Source: Patella vulgata
Lineage: Eukaryota > Mollusca > Gastropoda > Patellidae
Length of the DNA: 64,000 nucleotides
Direction of reading: 5' to 3'
Assembly (NCBI RefSeq): GCF_932274485.2
Contig: NC_065884.2
Location: 33,375,540 to 33,439,539 of the forward strand
The notes below the pieces were generated by a model. That model had not been told where the DNA came from, did not search any database, and was given only the letters and a program-made list of their open reading frames with translations. The position numbers and the translations under genes were made by a program. Every line of letters starts with the position of its first letter. Position 1 is the stretch's first letter. This document shows, piece by piece, positions 23,165 to 34,284 of this stretch.

Positions 23165-24292
23165 ATTTTGAGAGGTGGCCCCTGATAGAAATGTCCTTCA
23201 TATACAAATTTAGTTTTAAAGGGCATGGCAAGTTTTATTTTGGGCTCTGAAAATGATCCCATGATGAAGTTTTATTTTTGACCCTACGTCATATCATTTA
23301 TTTGAAGAACTAACCTGAGGTGGTGTAGGAACTTGGCTCTTTTGACAGCCCATTTCCTCATTATGGACAGCATATTGTTTATATCCTTTTTGGAATATTC
23401 CATTTGAGACCCAGGTTGTAGCGATGGGCAGCACATATCACCTTTCCATCTAGAATCGACTTATCAGGATCAAAAATCCCACTTCGTCAAGAAATCAGCT
23501 CCCATTTGGTTCTTAATTCACTTATTGCTATGTAATGTGCTAAAGGACGGGCCTTAATGTCCTTAGTACACTCTTTCAATCTATTAAGTCATTTCATTGC
23601 TCATATCTGGGATATGTACCACATTCTATGGCCAAAAATGAAGAAAAAACACGGCCATCATGGATTGGATACCAATCATCATCAAAGAGACTAGTTTTGC
23701 TCAAGCGGGTTTCAAGCTGCTACCTGCGAGTGCTGGCGAATGATTTGGTGAAGAAACGGAGAAAGCTGGCTTACCCTGAATGAAAATAGTTGGCCATTTC
23801 ATAGAAAATGAGAGATTACAATAGGGAAAATTCACCAACTTTGACTGATTATTTCGCATTGATTGAAGAGGGGTGACAGAGATTTTATTTTTTATATCGA
23901 TAGAGTGTGTCGAGCTGTGCATAAAACCATTTTGATATTTTGACCTACCCCCGCATCATAGAAGATAGAGCTAATTTTCGCAGGTTTATATTTTCGGTTT
24001 TAGTCGCCATATGTTACAATTTTTCTGATCATTACTCCCAGAGAATAGATGCGACTTCATGGTCTTCACACAGGGGCACAGGAAGACCCCCACTAACATC
24101 ACCAATCACCACCATTTCCATCCAAACCCTAGACTCGCTACTATAGGTGGCTGAAAATTGACCAAAAATGACCTGAAAAATGGCAAAATTGGCCAGAAAT
24201 CACCCAGAGGCTGTTTCTCAGTAACGGTGAAATTTTGAGATCGGCCCTCTTGGCTGTGAAGTAGTCTTGAGGAGTCCATAAAATCCCCCCGA
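23165..24292 (-). repeat. Right arm of the 4-kb inverted repeat
   Basis: Partner of 20273-21455. It contains an extra segment at about 23940-24045 relative to the left arm. Its outer end abuts 'gagacatcagcctcactgtt', the 3' end of family B, so the whole inverted structure sits inside a Helentron-type element. Bases 22984-23164 between palindrome and arm hold nothing recognised. Confidence 0.85.
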
Positions 24293-24325
24293 GACATCAG
24301 CCTCACTGTTGGCTTGTTAATTGTG
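24285..24325 (+). mobile_element. Helentron-type element, family B, copy B3 (3' end)
   Basis: 'gacatcagcctcactgttgg' followed by 'cttgtta' is the exact 3' terminal block of the family B copies at 33900-33945 and 35765-35800. It completes the element begun at 19880. Bases 24326-24640 after it hold no recognised feature. Confidence 0.75.
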
Positions 24326-24639
24326 GATTGGGTATCACGCAATTTGAAGTATGCCATTCTTTTATTTTTTAGACTGAAAGGTGAATATAAATCAACTGAT
24401 TCTAGTACCAATCTGGGTTATATATTATGTCCCATTTTGAATACACAGTTATTATCTACATCAGTTAAAATAGTGGTTTATACTAATTATGGATCAGAAC
24501 CATTCAAGTTTACCAGTGATAGTAAGTAGAATTATTTTCAGTTTAAACGAATAAGTAACTCTTTGTACTTTCTAAACTATAAATTTGTATCCTGTGAAAA
24601 AAGATAGTCTAGAGTCGGGCAAATATATCACAAACCACA

Positions 24640-26565
24640 GTTAAGGCGCCGACTTATAATGAGAAACATTTCAACCGGGCAAAATTTTCTGTTTAAAATT
24701 GTATATGTTGCAGAGATTTTTGGTTACCAACCGATTTTGATAAAACTTTCAAAATAAAGAAATAATGTCCAAGATAATCGTTTGTGATCAACATTTGACC
24801 TGATTTCAAATTTCTGCAGTTTTCAAAACGCCAAAAGTTATCATCCAATTGTTTTAAAATTGATATATGTTGTTTACATTAGTGAGATGAAGAATCCTAT
24901 TCAATTTCAATAATTTCCGTTTATTGCGTCTAGAGTTATGGCCCTTGTTTCACTTTGTTGAACCTTGGGAACGCTCTAATGCCAAAAGTTAATATACGAT
25001 CTTTGTGAAATTTATATGCAATATTTAAGTTAGTGAAACGAAGAAGCCTATTGAATTTCAACAACTTCTGTTTATTACGTCTAGAGTTATGGCCCTTGTT
25101 TCACTTTGTTGAACCTTGTGAACGCTCTAATGCCAAAAGTTAATATACGATCTTTGTGAAATTTATATGCAATATTTAAGTTAGTGAAACGAAGAAGCCT
25201 ATTGAATTTCAACAACTTCTGTTTATTACGTTTAGAGTTATGGCCCTTGTTTTACTTTATTGAACCTTGTGAACGCTCTAACGCCAAAGGTTATCATCCA
25301 ATCTTTCTGAAATTTATATGCATTATTTAGATTACTAAAACGAAAAAGCCTATTGAATTTCAGCAATTTCCGTTTATTACGTCTAGAGTTATGGCCCTTG
25401 TTTCACTTTATTGTACTTGCGAACGCTCTCACGTCAAAAGTTATCATTCGATCTTTCTGAAAATTATATGCATTATTTAAACTAGTGAGACGAAGAATCC
25501 TATTATATTTCAGCAATTTCCGTTTATTACATCTAGAGTTATGGCCCTTGTTTCACTTTATTGAACCTTGTGAACACTCTAACTCCAAAAGTTATCATCC
25601 AATCTTTCTGAAATTTACATGTATTATTTAAATTTGTGAAGCAAAGAACCCTATTGAATTTCAGCAATTTCCGTTTATTACGTCTAGAGTTATGGCCCTT
25701 GTTTCACTTTATTGAACCTTGTGAACGCTCCAACGCCAAAAGTTATCATCCGATATGTATGAAATTTATATGCATCATTTAAATTTATGAAACAGGTCTA
25801 TTGAATTTCAGCAATTTCCGTCAATAATTTCTAGAGTTATGGCGATTGTGAACGTTTGAATGACAAAAGTGAACCTGTGATCTGTATGAAATTTATATGC
25901 ATTATTTAAATTAGTAAAACGAAAAAGCCTGTCAAATTTCAACAATTTCTGTAGATTACTTCCAGAGTTGTCATGGGTTATATAAAGAAAGGAAAACTTA
26001 TTATTAAAATCGGCAAAAAACTTGCTGCATTATAACGAGAAACATTTGAACCGGGCAAAATTTGCCGTTATTTGTTACGAATTAAATCAGTCAAAAACTG
26101 CCTTAGTAATGACAACCAGGCATCACTTCATATCAGATGTTATTGATTTTGTCAACAATCTTAAAGAGAATAGAATTACCAACTAAGTTAATTATCAGGG
26201 TAAACATTTCAACCAGGCAAAATTTTCTGATTTAACAGTTTAATTTGCACAGTACCTGTACATGTGATTACCAACCGATTTTTTACAAAACTTGAAAAAT
26301 AAGCTCCCACCGACCAGCTTAATCGTTTGTGATCAACGATCGACCTGAATTTCTGCAGTTTTTGAAAAAATTAAATTGAATAACGTGAATTTAATAAAAA
26401 CAAAATTGGCTAAAATCTGACCTCGTTAAAAAGGGAAATGTTTCAACCAGACATCACTTCACCGTTCACGTCAGGTATAACTGACTTTGTTAAAATGATG
26501 AAAGTTTTAATGACTAAAGTATAACGGTACTAAACATTTCAGCCGGGTAAAATTTCCCGTTTTTA
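24640..26565 (+). repeat. Tandem core repeats with a flanking repeated block
   Basis: From about 24830 to 25980 there are eight units of about 150 bp; 'gagttatggcccttgtttca' or a variant recurs at 24933, 25084, 25234, 25386, 25536, 25687 and 25834. These are the core units of the family A elements found at 38513-40276. On both sides lies another repeat with 'gagaaacatttcaaccgggc' and 'gattaccaaccgatttt' (24660-24760, 26036-26060, 26200-26300), which is not seen elsewhere in the window. Confidence 0.85.
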
Positions 26566-26595
26566 TACGCCCACATTTTCATGTGAATCCAAATA
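26566..26595 (+). mobile_element. Helentron-type element, family A, 5' end only
   Basis: 'tttttatacgcccacatttt' followed by 'catgtg' is the 5' hairpin of family A (compare 45442). The rest of the element does not follow; the sequence changes abruptly. Confidence 0.6.
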
Positions 26596-26734
26596 AATAT
26601 AAAGAGAGAGGAATCCAAAACCATTTGAATAACATAAACTTAGATGGGATCCAAGTCATAATAAACTTGATACGGTGACACCAGTAGTAGGAGTGGTTAA
26701 AAACAAAGTCTTGGGTATCACAAAACCATCTTTA

Positions 26735-26790
26735 TAGAATCTAACGTTTCGTAAGTGTAAAAACTTACTTCTTCAGAGAATACAACTACA
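26735..26790 (-). ncRNA. Hammerhead-ribozyme-like motif
   Basis: On the minus strand: CTGAAGA (26770-26776), one extra A, a 5-bp stem GTAAG/CTTAC, then GAAAC (26746-26750). CUGANGA and GAAA flanking stem II is the hammerhead core. The short GTT after GAAAC can supply the cleavage triplet, and AGA/TCT can start stem I. Hammerheads are known in the terminal repeats of Penelope-like elements. No such element's coding part is attached here. Confidence 0.55.
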
Positions 26791-27189
26791 CAAATGATAC
26801 ATTTGAAGTATCAGGTTAGTCATGGTAACTAGTGATGTCATAATGTTAATATGACGTCATAACTTTAATGACATAATAAAGGCTATATGTGTGTCGCTCC
26901 CACGAAACCAGGCGCTTGTCGCACAACGTCATTTTGTGCTACGGGCACAAAAGCATCGATAACAATGGATTTGGGTCAAATTGTCCGTTTTGGGATTTCG
27001 GTTAGAACATGAAGAAATACAAAAGAACTTTGTGATTTGAGAAGGTTTTTGACGATCTGAAAGCTAGAAATGGTGTTTTGAGAGAATTTTATGAGCCTAC
27101 CTGATTAAAAAGGCCCAAGAAATGACGTCTATTCGGTGCAAATAATCAGTGAAAGTAATCCAATGTTTTGAAAACGCACGCGGTGCCTG

Positions 27190-27363
27190 ATGCCAATCTC
27201 CATACGTCATTGGAAAGGTCGTGAACGAATCGATGTCAGTTTAACAACAAGATAAACCGTAGGCCTTCTCGTTGCCGCGAAAGACCGACCTCCCGATGGT
27301 AATGCGCGATTTCATTGGCTTAAAGCTTTGGCTCGCGCTCGGTGTGTTACATGGGCATGCGCA
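27190..27363 (+). promoter_or_regulatory. Promoter-like region of the 27484 gene
   Basis: CCAAT boxes occur at 27193-27197 (forward) and 27209-27213 and 27314-27318 (reverse, ATTGG). An NRF1-like GCATGCGCA lies at 27355-27363, and the stretch 27280-27365 has more G, C and CpG than anything around it. There is no TATA box. It lies 120-290 bp upstream of the start codon, as expected for a TATA-less housekeeping-type promoter. Motif-based only. Confidence 0.45.
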
Positions 27364-27483
27364 ACAAGGATGTAAACACAGATTTATTGACTTCTGCCAA
27401 TCTGTCAGATACATCTTTCTTTCAAGTTTCATGAATGAAAATTTCGTTATTTTGTAAACATATTAACTGAAAAGTTTTAAAAA

Positions 27484-30400
27484 ATGACATCTAAGACTAT
27501 ACCCGCTGCCCATGTTGCACGATTACTCAATTCTGCCAAGCAAATCGGTATAGAAGACCCCGGAATGATGAATTTCATCAATGATTACTTTGGAGGTAAG
27601 TTCAGTTGCATCATAATCATCATAACTAATAAAACTAAATATAACCGTAGAACTAGAAGTCCTGTCCAAATTTTAGAGCTGGGTGATATTTAGGTTTTTC
27701 GATATAAAAAAGTCACAGAAATAAAAACCGTCAAAATCTATGTATAGTGTCTATCACTAGACATACTACTCTAGAGTGCTAGTACCGGTACCGGTAGTAG
27801 TACTAGTAGTACGGCCTCTAGATCTATGTGATATTTAACATAAATATTGAAAAAAAAAATATTTTAGGCGTATTATACGATATTTTATTGAACATACCAC
27901 CGATAGTCTTTGCTATAAATAATACTCCCCTAGACAGGGCCTAGCTAGTAGTACGAGTTTCATGTTTCTACTAGTACTAGCCTACCGTACTAGGCCTGTG
28001 ATATTTAACACAAATATTGAAAAAAAAAAATCATTTTTATGTTAGGCCTACATTCGATATTGAATTGCTTAAATGATTGTTCATTCCTCGAAATTGGCCA
28101 ACTCCGTGAAAGATCTTGTTTACGTCACGTGACTTCTCGCTCACTTTTACACCTGACTCGATCGACTGATTACCGTAAGAATTATCCCTGCTTCTGCTCT
28201 GTTCCTGTGCATCTTGACAATTTTTTGATACCGATTATACTTTGATTTTCCAAAGGAATCGTTGATTTTCTTTTTGAAATAAATTTAAATAAAGCAGGAA
28301 AATAAACAAAAGCAACTTTGAGATTACCGGTAGTCTAGTAGTACTAGTGTAGTGATAATTCGGCGTCGGAAGTGTCATTCATTTTCATGGTGGTCTGTGA
28401 ACCAAAAAAGAAATCGCTACTTGACAAAAAAATTGATACTTTATGGCATAGCACTTACGTTTTTATAGTTTAATGTAGTATTCTTGGATTAATGTAAAAG
28501 TATTTTCAACATAGGGCCTATGTACGCTTGAATCAGTAAACAGGATTTTGCAACGGTAATATCCGATCGTTCCCGTACGGCCGAATAGGCATACACAAAC
28601 TTTTTTTTTTACTTTTTGCATCTCCTTCATATAGTATTAATTTAAATAAAATATCACAATGGAAATTAAAATTTCTATAAGCAGCAATCAAGTCTTTATG
28701 GTATAGTCTATATTTATTCATAATTATTATTATTAACAATTATTTATTATTATTAACAAGCGTTTATAAAGCGCCATTTCCACAAAAATTTGTATGGATC
28801 TATGTTTTAACCAGCTCATTAAATTTTGTTTGTAAATGTAAACTCGATACTGTATTTATGCCAAAAGCTTTAAATAATACTGACTAGAAAGTGTCAACGG
28901 AATACATCGGGGTAGTTTTAACTTTTTATGCATGTTTATTTAAGTTTAAAAGGGGATAAACTGAAATTATTGACATTTTATAAAATATTGCGAAGTATCT
29001 TTTTTATAGGGATATCGCCCAGCTCTACCTTAAATTTCAATCTAATAAGCAAGTTGTCATGCCCAAATTTTGTCAGGCTATTAAATTGGTGAATTGAATA
29101 GATGAGCCATACCCCAATTTTTCTCATTTATGGCATGGTCGATAGGCTATATCCCCCAAACTGCCCTTGTTATGCAGCTCGACATGACGTTCGTTCACTT
29201 ATGAAATGAAATGGGGTTTAATGGCCTACTGTTCTGCTCCGACTGGGCTAATGAAGACAGGCATGCGTCATACAGTGTGCTATGAGCGAAATTTTGTTGA
29301 GACAGCAGCAGTATGGCCTACTTTTATATCGAATTCATACTGCAAAGGGATCTTTTACGTGAACGGCAATATATACACAGGCTCTCGGTTTTTCGTCCTG
29401 CTGCACTGACAATGGGAAACCACGTTGGAAAATCCTGATGAACTTTCTCGGCCACTGCAGGGATCGAACACTAGCCCAGTATAGGAGCAGAACAGTAGGA
29501 CTTTAAACCCCATTTCATTTCATTTCGTATGGAATGAAAAACCTAGATCCTGTGTACATTGACGTGCACATAAAAGATCCTTTGTCAGTTGAAATTCAAT
29601 ATAAGAGTAGATTGTAGCGCCGCTGTTAGGGCACAATTTCCTTCATTATTACACTGTACAGCGTATGCCAGTCTTCATTAAGCCAGTCAGAGTAAAACCA
29701 TAGGAAGTTCAAGCCCATTATAAGTTCAAATTAACTAAATTAAAAGAACACTATAAGAAGAATGGATTAGTGCCCCTCAAAAAATTAAGTGGTGAGTTGA
29801 CTCTATTTCTTTTGTACCAGTACAAGTGCATTTGAGTGTTTGTTGTATGGTTACCATAATCTGTTGTAGCATGCTTCTGTAACTGTAAGCAGCAAATATT
29901 AAAAATTATGAAAATGTTATACACTCTAAATTTTCACAAACCACTAAATTTTTTTTAGTAAATTTAGCCGCAAAAACAGAGGTCCTGCATACATATTAGA
30001 GTGCACATAAAATATCCCCCTCTAGATGGAATTAAATATAAAACATGGCTATAGTACTGCGTATGCCCGTTTCCATTTGCACGGTCAGAGCAGAATGGCA
30101 ACCTATTCCAGTCTACACCGATAGTATTTATTGTGTATGCTCTCCAGATAAGAATATGACGGCATCATTTGACATAACTCGTGGAATATACCTAGCATTG
30201 TTCTTCCATTCCCTTGTTACAAATGGCGCTGAAATGCATTATGGTACACGATTACGGTACCAGTGGTAAAATGTTTATTTTGTCTTAAATATTGAATATC
30301 AGAAGCCCACTTTTTCGTGGTAAGATCACAACATCAATGTTGATTTAAATTGGCAAATATTTTGTGTTTTCATTGTCAAAGACTTTGGATGATATTTAGT

Positions 30401-32308
30401 TGGAGGCTTAGCTACTTTAAAACCCATTTCATTCCTCCGGTTTCCTCCCACTGCTAAAGACCCCTACGCGCAAGCGAATTATGGGAATAAAATTGAACCA
30501 TATGTTAGTCCCGAAATGACCTAGTTTGTGTCGAGTGGACGTTAAACCCCATTTCTCTCTCTCTCCATTTCATTCCTCATGTTGTAATAATGAATTTGAC
30601 AATTTCAGGTGGAAGAAAGAACAACAAGAAGTCTCTTCATTTAGATGATATACGGCTGATGGTTCGTTTCGTACTGAATTTTGTAGAGGAACATGCCATC
30701 TCCTTACCAGGACGCATACCAGGAATCAGCAGAAATGACGTGAAGGTGATACCCAGCAACTTCACCAAGGCAGAGGTGTGGCGCAGATACCGGGATTCAT
30801 GTGCAGAAGGACAGAGAATTATTGCCCAATCAACTTTCCGAAAGCTTTGGAATCAGGTACTCTCCTATGTTGTAATTGCCAGACCAGCAAGTGATCTCTG
30901 TTCAGTGTGTCAGGACAACAACTTCCTGATTCTTAGAAATGTAAGTACCCTGATCAGAGCTTTAACCTGGACAATTTTGGAAATTAAACTCTTTTTTTTC
31001 CACCAATTGATTAATTATTTAATCAGGCAATGTACAAACCATAAGGGGAAGTAACTCTATTTTTGTCATGCCAAATAACCTCAACGCGTAATGGCTCATA
31101 GTAAATCCCTGTGCAGTCTCAAGTTGTCAAAGAGCCTGGCTGCAGACCATGCCCGGTCTGGCCTTGCTTTCTAAGGCCTTGTTTATTATTAAGAAATGGA
31201 AAGAATACATTTTACAAAGCATTAAAAGAGGAAACTACATTAATAAGTAGAAATGATGGCCAACGAATGTTTTTCATTATGTATTTTTCAGGTTAATGTT
31301 GATGAAGATGCTAAGAAGGAGACTCTGTGTAAGCAAGAGCTGCATCTGTCTCGAGCAACAGACGAGAGATCCTTCTATCGTGCATGGTGTTCTGAGGCAA
31401 AAGCTGTACGCGAGCAACTACAAATCAACACCCTATCAAAGAATGAGCCATGCTCTAGAGAAGCAGCTTTCCACTATAGCTTTGATTTTGCCCAACAAAT
31501 TCATTATCCCTCAAATCCGTTTCAACCCGGTCCTATTTATTTTAAAACTCCACGGAAGTGTGGAATATTTGGCATCCATGCAGAGGCATTTCCCCAACAA
31601 ATTAATTACCTTCTGGATGAAGCTGTGGCCAGCGGCAAATGGGCCAATGTTGTGATCAGCCTCCTGCACCATTTCTTGTCATTTTATGGTATTGGAGAGA
31701 CTGACCTACGAATAAATGCAGATAATTGTGCAGGTCAAAATAATATAATGTTGCACTACCTATGCTGGCGCACAATCATTGGTCTTCACCATTCAACCTA
31801 TTTGCACTTCCTTATGGCAGGGCACACCAAGTTCAGTCCAGATTGGTGCTTTGGACTTTTTAAACAAAAATTTAGAAAAATATTTGTGTCCTCACTGAGG
31901 GAGATTGAGCAAACTGTGGAAGGTTCGACTAGTGAAAGCAAAATTAACAGAAGCCAGCTTGTCGGAGATCAAGATGGGACAGTGATTGTCCCTATGTATG
32001 CATGGGATACACTTCTTGGGGGATACTTTAAGAAATTTGTGGGTATCCTGGAACAGCATCACTTCTGGTTTACCAATCAACAGCCGGGTGTTCTTTTCTA
32101 CAAAGGTTTCACAGATAGCGAGGAACAGAGCATTAAAATCTTGAAGCGCGACATTAACCCTGTTGACATTGACCCTGAGGCTAGACCAGTTGAGATTGTC
32201 CCTGCTGGTTTCAGTGATGCCAGGAAGGCTTATCTTTTTAAGGAGATAAGACCTTTTTGCAAAGCAGAAGAGAGAGACTTTGTGTGCCCTAACCCAAATA
32301 GTTACTAA
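27484..32308 (+). CDS. DUF7869-like protein, three exons, possibly transposase-derived
   Basis: Exons: 27484-27595, 30609-30940 and 31292-32308, giving 486 residues. An in-frame TAA six bases before the ATG fixes the start. Both introns are GTAAGT...CAG, and phases agree (phase 1, then 0). Seen in the protein: a Lys/Asn-rich join around residue 40; 'DLCSVCQDN' with C135 and C138, a likely metal-binding pair; 'SFDFAQQ' (D213); 'TPRKCGIFG'; 'NADNCAGQN' (D292); 'GHTKFSPDWCFGLF' (H326, D332); and a C-terminal part ending 'NPNSY'. These blocks match a family common in invertebrates and fish that I recall as DUF7869. The three Asp contexts look like a DDE/RNase H-fold nuclease, which is inference. 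There are no stops or frameshifts, no terminal repeats around it, and spliced structure, so it looks like a functioning host gene of possible transposon descent. Cell role unknown. Confidence 0.85.
27780..28060 (+). repeat. Tandem duplication in intron 1
   Basis: The phrase 'gtgatatttaaca(t/c)aaatattg' followed by a run of A occurs at about 27828 and 28002, so about 175 bp is duplicated. Between lie short palindrome-rich runs such as 'agtactagtagtac'. The rest of intron 1 up to 29200 has no recognised element. Confidence 0.7.
29205..29470 (-). mobile_element. SINE, 5'-truncated, minus strand
   Basis: Reverse complement of the tRNA-derived SINE body: tail 'gaaatgaaatggggttta' at the left, then the body up to the B box ('ggatcgaaca') near 29465, where it stops. 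It lies in intron 1 and meets a plus-strand SINE end head to head. Confidence 0.85.
29471..29700 (+). mobile_element. Two SINE pieces in intron 1
   Basis: 29471-29528 is the last 60 bp of the SINE ('taggagcagaacagtagga' to the CATTT tail). 29540-29700 is a body piece from 'gacgtgcacataaaagatcc' to 'cgtatgccagtcttcatta'. Both are on the plus strand and diverged from the full copies. Confidence 0.75.
29975..30100 (+). mobile_element. Decayed SINE body fragment
   Basis: 'agtgcacataaaatatcc' through 'gcgtatgcccgtttccat' matches the SINE body with many substitutions. It directly precedes a copy of interspersed family D. Confidence 0.6.
30100..30418 (+). repeat. Interspersed family D, copy 1
   Basis: It matches 36280-36610 and 42100-42355 from about 'ctagc(a/c)t' to 'gcttagctacttta'. 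The centre is a palindrome, TGGTACACGA-TTCGTGTACCA in the two better copies, partly changed here. No terminal repeats or coding sequence were seen. Confidence 0.8.
30431..30566 (+). mobile_element. Second SINE family, 3' part
   Basis: From 'ccggtttcctcccactgc' to 'ggacgttaaaccccatttct' and a (CT)n run. The body differs from the tRNA-derived SINE elsewhere in the window, but the last 20 bases before the tail are the same. It ends about 40 bp before the exon 2 acceptor of the gene. Confidence 0.5.
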
Positions 32309-32451
32309 ACCATTGTATGTTTCTCATGACCCGCTCGCATGTCTCTGTTTTCATCTGTAATATTTACGCACTTTCATAATTGTTTGGCCATAAATTCATC
32401 CTGTTAAATTCGTTATACTATTACCTTTAAGTAAGAACAATGAAGTGATGC

Positions 32452-32457
32452 ATTAAA
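32452..32457 (+). terminator. Possible poly(A) signal ATTAAA
   Basis: ATTAAA lies 144 bp after the stop codon of the gene; no AATAAA is present in that interval. It precedes the Helentron-type element at 32495, which would bound the transcript. Confidence 0.3.
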
Positions 32458-32494
32458 ATGCCCTATATACATAATTATTTTCAGGAATCCACTC

Positions 32495-33945
32495 TTTGTC
32501 CCCCGCCTTTTGAAGAAAGCAGGGGATCACGTTGGCTAAGTGGGTAAGGCGCTGGCTCGCTAGCCTGGAGGTCGGGTGTTCGATCCCTGTATTGGCCGAG
32601 AAAGTTCATCCAGATTTTCCGGCGTGGTTCCCCCTTGTCAGTGATGCAGATCCCTTGGCAGTTGGAATTCGATATAAAAGTAGGCCGTAGTGCCGCTGTC
32701 CGGGCAAAATTTCCCTCATAGCACACTGTATGGCGTATGCCCGTCTTCATTAGCCCAGGTTAGGAGCAGAACAGTAGGACGTTAAACCCCATTTCATTTC
32801 ATTTCATTTTGAAGAAAGCAGGGGACTATTAAAATGGGTTTGTCCGTCTGTCCGTCCGTCTGTCTGTCTGTCCATCACACTTTTTGGGACAAAATAACTA
32901 TCTTTCTAATTGAGCTAGAATGTTCAAACTTGGTGTAGGTGTTTATTAGGTCAATGCCTTGACGGGAGTTCGAAGATGACCATTTTCTGCTTAGGGTAAG
33001 CAGAGATGAGCAATTTGATTGGTTGATTCTTTAGGACACAATAACTTTAGTTCTAATTAAGTGAGATTAATGAAATTTGGTATATAGTTTTATTACATCA
33101 ATACCCTGAATAAGTTCGATAATGAGTATTTTCTGCTCAGGGTAAGCAGAGCGATAAGAAATTTGATTGGTCGAGATTTTGGAACACAATAACTCTCATT
33201 CTAATTGACCGAGAATGTTCACACTTGAGTAGGTCTTTATTAGTTGATTGCCTTGATGGAGATCGGAGTTTGGAGATGAGAATTTTCTGCTTAGCGTAAG
33301 CAGAGCGAAAAGCTATTTGATTGGTCGAGACTTTGGAACACAATAACTCTCGTTCTAGTTGAGGTAGAATGTTCAAACTTTGTGTAGGCGTTCATTAGGT
33401 GAATGGCTTGATGGAGTTCGATGATAAACATTGTCTGCTTACAGTAAGCAGAGATAAGCAATCTGATTGGTTGATGCTTTAGGGCCAATAACTTTGGTTT
33501 TAATTAAGTGAGAGCGATGAAACTCTGAGTATAGATTCATTATATCATTACCTTGACTAAGTTTGATGATGAGAATTTTCTGCTTGGGCTAAGGATCGAT
33601 AAGCAATTTGATTAGTCAAGACTTTGGAACATAACAACTCTGCTTTTCATTGAGGTAGAATGTTTAAACTTGATGTTGATGTTCATTAGGTGAATGTCTT
33701 GTCAAAGATTAACATTTCGAGCTAAAGCTAAACAGAGCTAACCAATTTTATTGGTCGATGCTTTGGGGCTAGTTAACTTTGATTCTATCTGATAGAGAGT
33801 GATGAAACTTGGTGTATAGTAGATAATCGGTTTGATTGCTTGATACTTTTGAAAAAAATAAATGTGTGATTAATTAATATGTGTCATCTATTTATTTTGG
33901 GATTTTGGCGGGGGACATCAGCCTCATTGTTGGCTTGTTACATAA
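32495..33945 (+). mobile_element. Helentron-type element, family B, copy B1 (holds a SINE)
   Basis: It starts at TTTGTCCCCCGCC with a hairpin that closes at 'gcaggggac', interrupted by a SINE. A run of GTCC/GTCT follows, then about five core units of roughly 150 bp ('gataagcaatttgattggtt'). It ends at GGCGGGGGAC (complement of the first arm) plus 'atcagcctcattgttggctt'. Asymmetric inverted ends, a microsatellite and tandem cores, and a 3' hairpin are features of Helentron-associated elements. There is no coding sequence. Confidence 0.7.
32527..32806 (+). mobile_element. SINE inserted in element B1
   Basis: A tRNA-derived SINE with complete A and B boxes but missing about 120 bp of the body after 'gtcagtgatgcag'. 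A 19-bp target duplication is exact: TTTTGAAGAAAGCAGGGGA at 32508-32526 and 32807-32825. The duplicated bases are part of the 5' hairpin of the host element. Confidence 0.95.
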
Positions 33946-34189
33946 CATGTCTAAAAAAAGGATCCTACATAAAAAGTCATAAAAGAAAATGTTTAATGCC
34001 TTCTTGTATAATTTGCTAAAACTGATTTAAATCTTTTTCTTAAAATTATAATGAATTAGATTTGTGTCAGATATACTTTATTCACTTCTTTGGTGCTATA
34101 AAATTTGAGACTTATCATATTGATAATATTTATGCGCCATAAAATGTAACTGAAATATAATTGACCATTATATGGCCATTACCCCAGCC

Positions 34190-34270
34190 CTGGCATATAC
34201 ACCATACAGTGGAATATGAAGGAAATTTTGCCGGACAGCGGTGCTACAGCCTACTCTTATATTGAATTCT
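34190..34270 (-). mobile_element. SINE body fragment, minus strand
   Basis: 'ggaaattttgccggacagcg' and the bases around it are the reverse complement of the SINE body. Bases 33946-34189 before it show nothing recognised. Confidence 0.65.
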
Positions 34271-34284
34271 GTCCATTCAGAAAC

